Source of the DNA: Francisella philomiragia subsp. philomiragia ATCC 25015
GTDB taxonomy: Bacteria; Pseudomonadota; Gammaproteobacteria; Francisellales; Francisellaceae
Direction of reading: 5' to 3'
Length of the DNA stretch: 64,000 nucleotides
Assembly: GCF_000156715.1 (NCBI RefSeq)
Contig: NZ_DS999316.1
Location: forward strand, 358,619-422,618
Shown: one piece after another, positions 18,257-26,312 of the stretch
Layout: each line of letters begins with the position of its first letter
How positions within the stretch are numbered: the first letter of the stretch is position 1
Program-made: the position numbers and the translations under genes
Notes under the pieces: model-generated
Databases searched by the model: none
What the model was told of the DNA's origin: nothing
The model's input: the letters and a program-made list of their open reading frames with translations, nothing else

Positions 18257-19633
18257 ATGTTTACTAGTTTATCAGATAAATTACAATCTTCTTTTAAGAA
18301 GATAAAGGGACAAACGTCTTTAACAGAAGAAAATATACAGTCAGCTTTACGTGACATTAGAGTATCTCTACTAGAGGCCGATGTTGCATTACCAGTAGTC
18401 AAAAAATTTATAGAAAATATAAAGCAAAAAGCTATAGGTGAAGAAGTCAAAAAAAGTCTTACACCAGATCAAACATTTATTTCATTTGTAAAAAAAGAAA
18501 TAGAAAGAGCATTAGGTGAAGAAGCTGTACCTATCAACTTAAAAACACAACCTCCAGCTATTATACTCATGGCTGGTTTGCAAGGTGCTGGTAAAACAAC
18601 TTCTACAGCTAAACTTGCTAAGTATTTAAAAGAGCAGCATAAGAAAAAGGTAATGGTAGTCAGTGCCGATGTCTATCGCCCTGCTGCTATTGATCAGTTA
18701 AGAACTCTTGCAAATAGTTTGAACATAGAGTTTTTTGAATCTGACACATCTCAAAAGCCTGACTATATTGTTACAGAAGCTATTAGAGCTGCTAAAACAA
18801 AATTAATAGATGTTCTGATAATAGATACCGCTGGTAGATTGCATATTGATAGTAATATGATGGATGAAATCAAACAAATCCATAAAATTGCAAATCCAAT
18901 AGAAACATTCTTCACTGTAGATAGTATGACAGGTCAAGATGCCGCTATTACTGCTAAAGCATTTAATGATGCTTTAGAGTTAACAGGTGTGATTCTTACA
19001 AAAACTGATGGTGATGCTAGAGGTGGAGCTGCTCTTTCGATTAGAGAGATTACAGGTAAACCTATTAAATTCTTAGGTACTGGAGAAAAAACAGATGCAT
19101 TAGAGCCATTCCATCCTGATAGAGTAGCCTCTAAAATACTAGGAATGGGTGATGTGCTTAGTTTAATCGAAAGCATTGAACAAAAAACAGAGAAAAAATC
19201 TGCTGAAAAACTTACCCAAAAGCTTAAAAGTGGCAAAAGCTTTGACTTAGAAGATTTTAAAAGTCAGATACAACAAATGAAGAATATGGGTGGTGTTGGC
19301 TCAATTATGTCTAAATTACCAAATATGCCTGCAAATTTACCGGGTAATGTTGGTGATGATATGTTTAAAAAAATTGAAGCCATGATAGACTCAATGACTC
19401 CGCTTGAGCGAAAGAAGCCAGAGTTAATCAAACATAGCAGAAAGCAAAGAATTATAAAGGGATCAGGAACTACAATACAGGACCTTAACAAACTTCTACA
19501 GCAACATACACAAATGAAAAAAATGATGAAAAGTGTAGTTGGTAAAAAAGGAGGTATGGCTAACATGATGAAACGGTTGTCAGCTATGCAAGGTATGGGT
19601 AATATGCCGGGTCTTTTTGGTAAAAGAAAGTAA
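18257..19633 (+). CDS. ffh: Signal recognition particle protein Ffh
   Basis: SRP54 GTPase that binds 4.5S RNA and signal peptides and delivers nascent membrane proteins to FtsY. The 458-residue protein has an N domain (MFTSLSDKLQSSFKKIKG), then a G domain with P-loop GLQGAGKTT, DVYRPAAIDQL, DTAGRLH and TKTDGDARGG. It ends in a Met-rich M domain (QIQQMKNMGGVGSIMSKLPN; QMKKMMKSVVG). There is no strong Shine-Dalgarno. A GTPase identical in architecture would be FtsY, but the Met-rich tail excludes it. Confidence 0.97.
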   Translation: MFTSLSDKLQSSFKKIKGQTSLTEENIQSALRDIRVSLLEADVALPVVKKFIENIKQKAIGEEVKKSLTPDQTFISFVKKEIERALGEEAVPINLKTQPPAIILMAGLQGAGKTTSTAKLAKYLKEQHKKKVMVVSADVYRPAAIDQLRTLANSLNIEFFESDTSQKPDYIVTEAIRAAKTKLIDVLIIDTAGRLHIDSNMMDEIKQIHKIANPIETFFTVDSMTGQDAAITAKAFNDALELTGVILTKTDGDARGGAALSIREITGKPIKFLGTGEKTDALEPFHPDRVASKILGMGDVLSLIESIEQKTEKKSAEKLTQKLKSGKSFDLEDFKSQIQQMKNMGGVGSIMSKLPNMPANLPGNVGDDMFKKIEAMIDSMTPLERKKPELIKHSRKQRIIKGSGTTIQDLNKLLQQHTQMKKMMKSVVGKKGGMANMMKRLSAMQGMGNMPGLFGKRK

Positions 19634-19659
19634 GAATATAAAATATAAGGAAATCTCTA

Positions 19660-20772
19660 ATGATAGGTGATAAAAACTTTGATAAAGTTTCTAATATAAA
19701 TATTAAAAAGGAAAAAGTATTGATTCCAGCTGAAGTTCTAATTCAAGATATACCTCTTTTAAAGACTTCTTTTGAAACAGTTAGGAAATCGCGAAAAGAA
19801 ATAGCTGAAATTATTCATGGTAAAGATGATAGAGTCGCTGTTATTGTTGGTCCTTGCTCAATTCATGATACAGAAGCTGCTATAGAATATGCTAAGAAGC
19901 TAAAAGAACAAGTCAAAAAGTTCCAAAAAGAAATTCTTATAATTATGCGAGTATACTTTGAAAAACCTCGTACAACTATAGGCTGGAAAGGACTTATAAA
20001 TGATCCGGATCTTGATAATTCTTATAATATCAATAAGGGGCTTCGTATGGCTCGTACCCTACTATCTGATATTACTAGTATGGGATTACCTTGTGGAACA
20101 GAGTTTTTAGATGTAATCACTCCTCAATATTTCGCAGAACTTATTACTTGGGGAGCTATTGGTGCTAGAACTGTTGAGAGCCAAGTTCATAGAGAACTTG
20201 CTTCAGGCCTTTCTGCTTCTATTGGCTTCAAGAATGCTACAAATGGAGATATCCAAGTAGCTGTCGATGCTATTAAGTCAGCTACTTATCCTCATCATTT
20301 CTTAAGTACTACAAAATCTGGCTCTACAGCAATTTTTGCAACTAAAGGCAACCAAAACGGTCACATAATTCTTCGTGGTGGCGCTTCAGGACCTAACTTT
20401 AGCAAAGAACATGTTGATGACTGTATCGAAAAGCTTAAAAAATCTGAAATTGATACTAAAGTTATGATTGACTGTAGTCATGGTAACAGCAAAAAAGATC
20501 ATACTAAGCAAATCGCAGTATTAGAAGATATTTGTGAGCAAATCAAAACTAGTAATGATGTATTTGGAATAATGATTGAAAGTAACCTTGTAGCTGGAAA
20601 TCAAGATATTAATAATAAGCCTCTAACTTACGGACAAAGTGTAACAGATAAGTGTGTTGATTTTGATGAAACAATCAAAATGCTTGAAATGTTAGCCGAT
20701 GCAGTTAAAGCTAGACGTAATTCTCAAGAAAAAGTAGAAGCTAAAGAAGAGTCTCAATTTTCATTACTATAA
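19660..20772 (+). CDS. aroG: 3-deoxy-7-phosphoheptulonate (DAHP) synthase, class I
   Basis: First enzyme of the shikimate pathway: phosphoenolpyruvate plus erythrose 4-phosphate gives DAHP. The 370-residue protein has class I AroFGH motifs: RKEIAEIIHGKDDR, VIVGPCSIHDTEAA with the catalytic/metal Cys, RVYFEKPRTTIGWKGLINDP, GARTVESQVHRELASGLS, and VMIDCSHGNSKKDH. Which feedback isozyme it corresponds to (Phe-, Tyr- or Trp-sensitive) cannot be read off safely; aroG is used as the default. AAGGA precedes the ATG. The two Bor-like lipoprotein genes follow after 18 bp and may share its transcript. Confidence 0.92.
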   Translation: MIGDKNFDKVSNINIKKEKVLIPAEVLIQDIPLLKTSFETVRKSRKEIAEIIHGKDDRVAVIVGPCSIHDTEAAIEYAKKLKEQVKKFQKEILIIMRVYFEKPRTTIGWKGLINDPDLDNSYNINKGLRMARTLLSDITSMGLPCGTEFLDVITPQYFAELITWGAIGARTVESQVHRELASGLSASIGFKNATNGDIQVAVDAIKSATYPHHFLSTTKSGSTAIFATKGNQNGHIILRGGASGPNFSKEHVDDCIEKLKKSEIDTKVMIDCSHGNSKKDHTKQIAVLEDICEQIKTSNDVFGIMIESNLVAGNQDINNKPLTYGQSVTDKCVDFDETIKMLEMLADAVKARRNSQEKVEAKEESQFSLL

Positions 20773-20790
20773 ATATTTTTATTAATATAA

Positions 20791-21111
20791 ATGAGATACT
20801 TTATTCTAAAATATATTAAGATATTTTTAATAGGATTCAGTATATTATTACTTTCTAATTGTGCGGATCAAAGTGTTACTTTTAAAAATATTCCTCCAGA
20901 TAAGCAACCAATTATTGGTAAAGTTCCTAATATCTATATACTAGGTGGATTGGGACAAACATCAGAGGTAACTCCTGCTGACATTTGTGATGGGCATCAA
21001 GAGAAAGTTGCAAAAGTTACTTTTACAAAACCATTTATTTGGGATGGATTAATATCTTTGATAACTTTAGGTATTGTAACACCTCGACATACTTATGTTT
21101 ATTGTGTGTAA
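20791..21111 (+). CDS. Bor/Iss-family lipoprotein, copy 1
   Basis: A 106-residue lipoprotein: the signal peptide ends with LLLSNC (lipidated Cys24). The mature part resembles the phage lambda Bor / plasmid Iss family, with IYILGGLGQTSEVTPADICD, then KVTFTKPFIWDGLISLITLG and the terminal TPRHTYVYC. Bor/Iss are outer-membrane lipoproteins tied to serum resistance in E. coli. The first gene is followed after only 4 nt by a second family member. Role in this organism is unknown. Confidence 0.75.
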   Translation: MRYFILKYIKIFLIGFSILLLSNCADQSVTFKNIPPDKQPIIGKVPNIYILGGLGQTSEVTPADICDGHQEKVAKVTFTKPFIWDGLISLITLGIVTPRHTYVYCV

Positions 21112-21115
21112 GTTT

Positions 21116-21403
21116 ATGAAAAATATAGTATTTATACTTATTTGCTTATTCTTAGGAAGTTGTGCAACACAAACTGTAAATTTTGAAAAACCTAAACAAG
21201 TATTACAAAAGCCTACTTATTATAAAAAAGATACCTTTTTGTTAGGTATGGGACCCTCAACAGATATAAATGCCAGTAAAATATGTAATGGTAGTAACAA
21301 TATTTATAAAGTTGATTCTGAGCAAACAACTTCAGATTTAGTCATAGCATGGGCTACTTTTGGAATATATACGCCACGTAGTATAGCCATTTATTGTAAA
21401 TAG
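21116..21403 (+). CDS. Bor/Iss-family lipoprotein, copy 2
   Basis: A 95-residue lipoprotein, close in length to lambda Bor (97). The lipobox is LGSC (Cys15). The body follows Bor more closely than copy 1 does: FLLGMGPSTDINASKICNGS, and a C-terminus ATFGIYTPRSIAIYC with the paired cysteines (NGS-preceding Cys and terminal Cys) that may form a disulfide. I start at the ATG at 21116, directly ahead of the signal peptide; an ATG seven codons upstream overlaps the previous gene. The two copies differ substantially, so the duplication is old. Confidence 0.78.
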   Translation: MKNIVFILICLFLGSCATQTVNFEKPKQVLQKPTYYKKDTFLLGMGPSTDINASKICNGSNNIYKVDSEQTTSDLVIAWATFGIYTPRSIAIYCK

Positions 21404-21474
21404 CAGTCAACCATTGTCATAAGAAAATATTATACACTTCATAAAATCAATATATTTAACTTCATATTATTTAT

Positions 21475-21504
21475 TTGTCATAATACTCACAGAAAATATA
21501 TAAG
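21475..21504 (+). promoter_or_regulatory. Promoter for the small secreted peptide gene
   Basis: TTGTCA (21475-21480) with TATAAG (21499-21504, 18-bp spacer), or the overlapping TATATA at 21497-21502 (16-bp spacer), lies 20-30 bp upstream of the ATG at 21525. A second TTGTCATAA occurs at 21414-21422 without a well-spaced -10. Confidence 0.45.
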
Positions 21505-21524
21505 AATTCCAAATAAGGTATAAA

Positions 21525-21656
21525 ATGAAAAAAATAATTATAGCATCAATAGTATTAAGCCTAGCGAACATTGTTTTAGGAAGTCCATTACATCAAATGA
21601 ATAGTTTTTCAAATAATGCGGTATTCCCAGCACCAGTAATGATTCTTGCAGAGTAA
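21525..21656 (+). CDS. 43-residue putative secreted peptide
   Basis: This short frame encodes 43 residues. It starts with KKIIIASIVLSLANIVLG, a clear Sec signal peptide, with probable cleavage near residues 18-20, leaving a mature peptide of about 23-25 residues (SPLHQMNSFSNNAVFPAPVM then ILAE). AAGG lies upstream of the ATG with about 7 nt between, and a plausible promoter is at 21475-21504. I recognise no family. It could be a functional micropeptide, an exported fragment, or the remnant of a longer gene. It sits between the Bor-like lipoproteins and a convergent operon. Confidence 0.55.
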   Translation: MKKIIIASIVLSLANIVLGSPLHQMNSFSNNAVFPAPVMILAE

Positions 21657-21675
21657 TAAATAAAAAGGAAAGTTA

Positions 21676-22356
21676 TTAGTTATTAATTAATGTATGTTTT
21701 ATCTGTTTACCAAAGTCTGTAGCTGATTGGGGATTTTGAGCAGTAATAATTTTAGCATCATTTTTTACACAAGATTGCCATTCCAAAGCACTACTATATT
21801 TAGCACCAACTTTGACTAAACTATCTTCTAGAGAAAAAGGCATAACATCAGTTAAACCGACAATTTTTTCTTCATTATTACTAAAGCCGGTTACTTCTTT
21901 ATCTCTAATAATATTTTGCCCGTCATTATCTTTAACATTTATCAGAGCTGCTACACCATGACATATTGCGCCAATTACTCCATTTCTAGAATAAACATCT
22001 AAAATCTTATTCTGTACATTAGAATCATTTGGGAAATCCCACATTGTCCCATGTCCACCAGCAAATACTATTGCATCATATTCTTTGATATTTACATCTC
22101 TGAGACTAGTGCTATTTTTCATAATATTTTTCAAATTATCATCGGCTAAAAACCTATCATTTAAAAGATCTTTTTCAGCAACACTATTAGGATCAATAGG
22201 GATTTCTCCACCAGCAATTGACACAATATCAATTATGATATTTTCATCAAGAATACTGTAATATGGGTGAGTAAGCTCTGATAGCCATAATCCAGTTTTT
22301 TCATTTAAATCACCCATTTTGCTATGACTAGTTGTAACCATTAATACTTTTTTCAT
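21676..22356 (-). CDS. DJ-1/PfpI superfamily protein (Hsp31-like)
   Basis: Cytoplasmic protein of the class I glutamine-amidotransferase-like fold, probably a glutathione-independent glyoxalase III or protein/nucleotide deglycase-type enzyme, as described for Hsp31 relatives. The 226-residue protein has the nucleophile elbow GAICHGVA (Cys132, His133), the acidic partner Glu27 in GLWLSELTHPY, and the oxyanion region FAGGHGTMWDFP. It is 9 nt downstream of mdaB in an apparent carbonyl/quinone detoxification unit. Exact substrate not determined. Confidence 0.85.
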   Translation of the reverse strand: MKKVLMVTTSHSKMGDLNEKTGLWLSELTHPYYSILDENIIIDIVSIAGGEIPIDPNSVAEKDLLNDRFLADDNLKNIMKNSTSLRDVNIKEYDAIVFAGGHGTMWDFPNDSNVQNKILDVYSRNGVIGAICHGVAALINVKDNDGQNIIRDKEVTGFSNNEEKIVGLTDVMPFSLEDSLVKVGAKYSSALEWQSCVKNDAKIITAQNPQSATDFGKQIKHTLINN

Positions 22357-22365
22357 GACGTTTTC

Positions 22366-22950
22366 CTATTTGTTAAAAACTTTATCTAGATGGTTTTTAT
22401 AATTCTCAGTATACTCCTCAATTTTAGGATCTTTAATAACATCGTTTGCAATAAATGTTGGTAATCCTTTCATGCCTATGAATTCATGAGCTTTATGAAA
22501 GTGTAGATATACCCCATCAACTCCAACACCTTCAAAAAGCTGGTCTTTCTCCACAAAAGCCTCTAATGGAGCATTCCATGTTAATGAGAGCATATATGTT
22601 TTACCCTGAAGTAAACCACCAGAACCATATTTTTTGCTAGCATCATGTCTAGATCGACCATCACTAGCATACATAACACCATGACCTGTGGTGAATACTT
22701 CATCGATATATTTTTTAACAATCCAAGGTGGACCCATCCACCAACCTGGCATTTGATAAATGACTGTATCAGCCCAAAGCCACTTTTGAATTTCCTCATC
22801 TATATCATAACCATCGTCAACAACTGTAACTTTGACATCATGGCCAAAGCTTTTAAGATGATTCTCAGCGATATCATTTAGATATTGATTCAAAGCACCT
22901 TTTGAATGCCCAAATTCCTTTTTTCCATTAATTAATAATATTTTTTTCAT
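22366..22950 (-). CDS. mdaB: NAD(P)H:quinone oxidoreductase MdaB
   Basis: FAD-dependent flavodoxin-fold enzyme that reduces quinones by two electrons, avoiding semiquinone radicals. The 194-residue protein has the MdaB landmarks KKILLINGKKEFGHSKGALN, the active-site loop QMPGWWMGPPWIVKKYIDEV, YMLSLTWNAPLEAF, and GLPTFIANDV near the end. It follows the AstE-like gene by 18 nt and precedes the DJ-1 gene by 9 nt, giving a likely three-gene unit. Confidence 0.88.
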   Translation of the reverse strand: MKKILLINGKKEFGHSKGALNQYLNDIAENHLKSFGHDVKVTVVDDGYDIDEEIQKWLWADTVIYQMPGWWMGPPWIVKKYIDEVFTTGHGVMYASDGRSRHDASKKYGSGGLLQGKTYMLSLTWNAPLEAFVEKDQLFEGVGVDGVYLHFHKAHEFIGMKGLPTFIANDVIKDPKIEEYTENYKNHLDKVFNK

Positions 22951-22968
22951 ATGTTTTGCCGGTAATAG

Positions 22969-24069
22969 TTAGATAATAGCCAAGTTAATCAATTGGCTTC
23001 CTTGACAGACTGCACCGGTATTATGAATACTGATTACAACACCACCATAAGGCAGAACCAAGTCTTTCTTTTGCATAGTAGATGTTTGGATATATTGACC
23101 AATTACATCTCCAGCTTTGAAAATATCACCTGGTTTAATAAACCACTCATATAATCCACCTTCAATTGCTTTTAGGTGTTTGTAGTTAGGCCCATAGACA
23201 TGGTGTCTAATGTCCATATTTAATAAATCAGTATCAAAAGGTGAATCAATAATATCTTTGTGCTTCAGGTAATTAAGAATTCCTTGAGTTTGCATTTTAG
23301 CATTTGTGAAATTTATATACTCTTCAGAGCCTAATTCAAGTGTGTAACCCTCTTTTAGTACTTTTTCATCTCTACCCTGTTTTCTAAACTCTTGAGATAG
23401 GTGCCACCATGGACAAAATATAGCTTCATCAAGAGAGCCGCCTGCTTTATCATTATTAATGATTAACATATCTTTATAGCCAAAACTTTCTGCGATTTCT
23501 TTTGCAAACTCTGCAGTATATAAATATGTAGTAGCATCTGTATCAGTATGTAAATCAAGGACATAATCCGCTTTTTGAGCTTCTCTTTGGACTAGAAGAT
23601 TTAATCTTTTTGCTCTAGATAGCTCCCATTCATTAGATAACTCTTTATCTAACTCTTGCTGTAAAAGATTTTCAAAAGCGTGCTTATACTCTGCTGTAGT
23701 TGAGTTGATATGTTCTTTGACAAATGCAGAATAATCGATAGATGGGTAGAAATAGTATCTATTAAAGTTATCTCCTGTTGCTGAGTCAAATCTACCTTGG
23801 TGCCCTGCTCCTATAAATACATCTTTACCGATAGGATTACATTGAGGGATTAGATAGACATCACCTTTTGGCTGATGCTTTTTAAAATACTCAAGAAGCT
23901 CAACCATTACAGCATTTCCCTGTAATTCTGAAGCGTGCATACTTGCTTGCATATATACACTTGGTGCTGATGAATCAGAACCTTTGATAGTTATTTTCTC
24001 TACATGAATATCTTCACCTGTTGATGATTGACTTACTTTGATTTTTTGTTTGGAAATATAGTTAGACAT
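22969..24069 (-). CDS. Succinylglutamate desuccinylase/aspartoacylase-family zinc hydrolase
   Basis: M14-like zinc amidohydrolase or carboxypeptidase of the AstE/AspA family. The 366-residue protein shows zinc ligands His45 and Glu48 in SMHASELQGN and His174 in VLDLHTDTDAT, substrate-binding NFNR, and a catalytic Glu candidate in LELGSEEY. A C-terminal beta domain (GLYEWFIKPGDIFKAGDVIG) resembles lipoyl/barrel-type appendages of predicted deacylases in this family. No arginine-succinyltransferase genes are nearby, so it is probably not AstE proper. It leads the mdaB/DJ-1 unit; actual substrate unknown. Confidence 0.8.
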   Translation of the reverse strand: MSNYISKQKIKVSQSSTGEDIHVEKITIKGSDSSAPSVYMQASMHASELQGNAVMVELLEYFKKHQPKGDVYLIPQCNPIGKDVFIGAGHQGRFDSATGDNFNRYYFYPSIDYSAFVKEHINSTTAEYKHAFENLLQQELDKELSNEWELSRAKRLNLLVQREAQKADYVLDLHTDTDATTYLYTAEFAKEIAESFGYKDMLIINNDKAGGSLDEAIFCPWWHLSQEFRKQGRDEKVLKEGYTLELGSEEYINFTNAKMQTQGILNYLKHKDIIDSPFDTDLLNMDIRHHVYGPNYKHLKAIEGGLYEWFIKPGDIFKAGDVIGQYIQTSTMQKKDLVLPYGGVVISIHNTGAVCQGSQLINLAII

Positions 24070-24238
24070 AATACTAATTCAATTTTTTATGATTACGTAA
24101 TTATATCAATATAAAACTTGTACTATAAGAATATTTACTATCAAAAACATTTATTGACTCAATAAGTATTTACTATTACACCACTAGTTCTAAAATGCTA
24201 AAATGTCTCAATAAATCTTAAAACTTAGTAATAATCTG

Positions 24239-25027
24239 ATGATAAAAGTAATGACATTCAATGCTAATGGTATACGAGCAGCTGCTCGTAAAGGATTTTG
24301 GGAATGGTTTGCAACGCAGGATGTAGACTTCTTATGCATCCAAGAAACAAAAGCACAATTTCATCAATTAGAAAAAGATGAACAGCATTTCCCAGATGGT
24401 TATTACTATGATTTTAAAGATGCTGTTAAAAAAGGCTACAGTGGTACAGCTATTTACGCTAAGAAGAAGCCTCTAAAGGTAATCAAAGAGCTTGGCTTAG
24501 ATTGGGCAGATGATGAAGGCAGATATATTCAATTTGACTATGAAAACTTTAGTATTGCAAGTTTATATCTGCCAAGTGGTTCTAGTGGAGATGTTCGCCA
24601 AGAGTATAAAATGCAGTTTCTTGAAAAATACAAAGAAATACTAAAAGAACAAACTGAATCTGGTAGAGATTTTATAGTTTGCGGAGATTTTAATATCGTG
24701 CATAAAGAGGTAGATATCAAAAACTGGAAATCAAATTATGGTAAGACATCTGGGGTATTACCAGAAGAGCAAGCTTGGTTAGATCATATTTTTGATGATT
24801 TAGGTTGGGTTGATACTTTCCGAGTGATTAATCATGAGCCGTTACAATATACTTGGTGGTCAAACCGTGGTCAAGCGCGTGCAAACAATGTTGGTTGGAG
24901 AATTGATTATCATATTTCAACACCTACTCTAAAAGATAAAGTTGTACCAGAGTCTGATTATGTTTACAAAGAAAATTGGTTCTCAGATCATGCGCCACTA
25001 ACTATTAGTTATGATTATGAGGTTTAA
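24239..25027 (+). CDS. xthA: Exodeoxyribonuclease III
   Basis: AP endonuclease and 3'-5' exonuclease of base-excision repair. The 262-residue protein has all family blocks: MTFNANGIRAAARKGF, FLCIQETKAQ (metal-binding Glu), FIVCGDFNIVHKEVDIKNWK (catalytic Asp/Asn), TWWSNRGQARANNVGWRIDY, and the terminal SDHAPL with catalytic His. It heads a tight run of four genes (gaps 3, 4 and -1 nt) that continues with NERD, P-loop kinase and 2H phosphoesterase genes. It is divergent from the AstE-like gene. Confidence 0.95.
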   Translation: MIKVMTFNANGIRAAARKGFWEWFATQDVDFLCIQETKAQFHQLEKDEQHFPDGYYYDFKDAVKKGYSGTAIYAKKKPLKVIKELGLDWADDEGRYIQFDYENFSIASLYLPSGSSGDVRQEYKMQFLEKYKEILKEQTESGRDFIVCGDFNIVHKEVDIKNWKSNYGKTSGVLPEEQAWLDHIFDDLGWVDTFRVINHEPLQYTWWSNRGQARANNVGWRIDYHISTPTLKDKVVPESDYVYKENWFSDHAPLTISYDYEV

Positions 25028-25030
25028 GAT

Positions 25031-25804
25031 ATGAATATATCAGCAATTTTATTGCCAATATTTTCGGCACTTCTAGAGTATTGGTATTTGTGGGCCATTG
25101 CACTATTTATTTTATTTATAAGAACTCCTTTTTTTAAAGGATGGATTGGTGAAAAGATCTTAGCGTTATCAGTAAAAAATATTGTCAAAGATAAAAAAGG
25201 CATATTGTTAAATAACTTACTATTGCCTACTGATAAAGATACTACCCAAGTAGATCATATATTGCTTCTTCCATCAGGTATATTTGTAATTGAAACTAAA
25301 AATATGAAAGGATGGATATTTGGAGATTCTAAAAGTCATAACTGGACACAGCAAATATATAAACATAAATCAAAGTTTCAAAATCCAATTCATCAAAACT
25401 ATAAGCATGTTAGAACTATTAGTACTATGCTAGATCTAGAAGATGAAACCCTTATTCATAATATTGTAGTTTTTGTTGGTAGTGCGACTTTTAAAACAAA
25501 GATGCCAGAAAATGTATTTAAAATCTTTCGATTAAGAAATTATTTAAAGCAGCAAAATCTTGATAGGCTTAGTTATTCTAAATTAGAAGAATACTCAAAT
25601 ATATTACAAAATCAGAAACAAAAAAATAATATAGTAAATAATTATAAACATGTTAAAAATCTTAAAGAAAAGTATAAATCAGAAGAAATTTGTCCAAAAT
25701 GCTTAGGCTTACTAGTAGAGAGAACTGTTAAAAAAGGAGAAAAACAAGGGCAGACTTTTCTAGGGTGTAATAATTTTCCAAAATGTAGATATACTAAAAG
25801 TTAA
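25031..25804 (+). CDS. NERD nuclease-related protein with topoisomerase-type zinc ribbon
   Basis: A 257-residue protein with one N-terminal membrane segment (residues about 9-30). It is followed by a NERD domain, a PD-(D/E)XK-like fold predicted to act on nucleic acid: Glu41 in WIGEKIL, Asp75 in QVDHILLL, and Glu88/Lys90 in FVIETKNMKGWIFG, which together make a plausible catalytic set. After a basic coiled segment comes a Topo_C-type zinc ribbon (Cys221, Cys224, Cys246, Cys252; ICPKCLG, LGCNNFPKC). It starts 3 nt after xthA. Activity has not been established for most NERD proteins. Confidence 0.87.
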   Translation: MNISAILLPIFSALLEYWYLWAIALFILFIRTPFFKGWIGEKILALSVKNIVKDKKGILLNNLLLPTDKDTTQVDHILLLPSGIFVIETKNMKGWIFGDSKSHNWTQQIYKHKSKFQNPIHQNYKHVRTISTMLDLEDETLIHNIVVFVGSATFKTKMPENVFKIFRLRNYLKQQNLDRLSYSKLEEYSNILQNQKQKNNIVNNYKHVKNLKEKYKSEEICPKCLGLLVERTVKKGEKQGQTFLGCNNFPKCRYTKS

Positions 25805-25808
25805 AATC

Positions 25809-26312
25809 ATGCCAAAAGCTTACATATTCTCAGGCCTGTCAGGAGTAGGCAAAACAACTTTAGCTAAGCAGTTAGCTCAGGCACTGACTAATGCAGCCTA
25901 CTTTAGAGTAGATACTGTTGAGTACTATCTCAAAAAAGCATATTCGCAAGAGCTAACTAAACAAGGCTATGAAATAGTTTATTATCAAGCTAAGGAAAAC
26001 CTTGAGCTTGGTAAAAGTGTAATTATAGACTGTTGTAATCCCGTTTTAGAATCTCGAGAATTATGGGATTCATTATCGCAGATAAATAATACAAAAGTTA
26101 TAAATATAGAAATCATCTGTAGTGATATACAAGCTCATCAAAATAGAATAGAAACCAGATATAAATCAAACCCAAATAAGTACCCTACTTGGCAAGATGT
26201 TGTAAATAGAAACTATCAATCATGGAAAGAAGACATTATTAGAATTGATACCGCAGAAACTGATATTATAGAATCGTTTAATATACTTATAAATCAACTC
26301 GAGGAATATTAA
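25809..26312 (+). CDS. P-loop kinase-like protein (AAA_33 / polynucleotide-kinase type)
   Basis: A 167-residue single-domain nucleotide-binding protein. Walker A is GLSGVGKTT near residues 8-16, followed by ALTNAAYFRVDTVEYYLKKA. A Walker-B-like strand IIDCCNP and a C-terminal Arg-rich lid (NRIETRYKSNP) are of the kind seen in predicted kinases related to T4 polynucleotide kinase, chloramphenicol phosphotransferase and zeta toxin. No phosphatase domain. Start is 4 nt after the NERD gene, and its stop overlaps the next ATG. Substrate (nucleic acid 5'-OH, sugar or small molecule) is open. Confidence 0.78.
   Translation: MPKAYIFSGLSGVGKTTLAKQLAQALTNAAYFRVDTVEYYLKKAYSQELTKQGYEIVYYQAKENLELGKSVIIDCCNPVLESRELWDSLSQINNTKVINIEIICSDIQAHQNRIETRYKSNPNKYPTWQDVVNRNYQSWKEDIIRIDTAETDIIESFNILINQLEEY

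Noticed and set aside
18934-19566. Two 100-codon minus-strand frames inside ffh
   Set aside because: Antisense shadows of the G and M domains; ffh is unambiguous.
22581-22799. 72-codon minus-strand frame inside mdaB
   Set aside because: It lies wholly within mdaB in another frame on the same strand, shows no motif, and MdaB itself has clear family landmarks.
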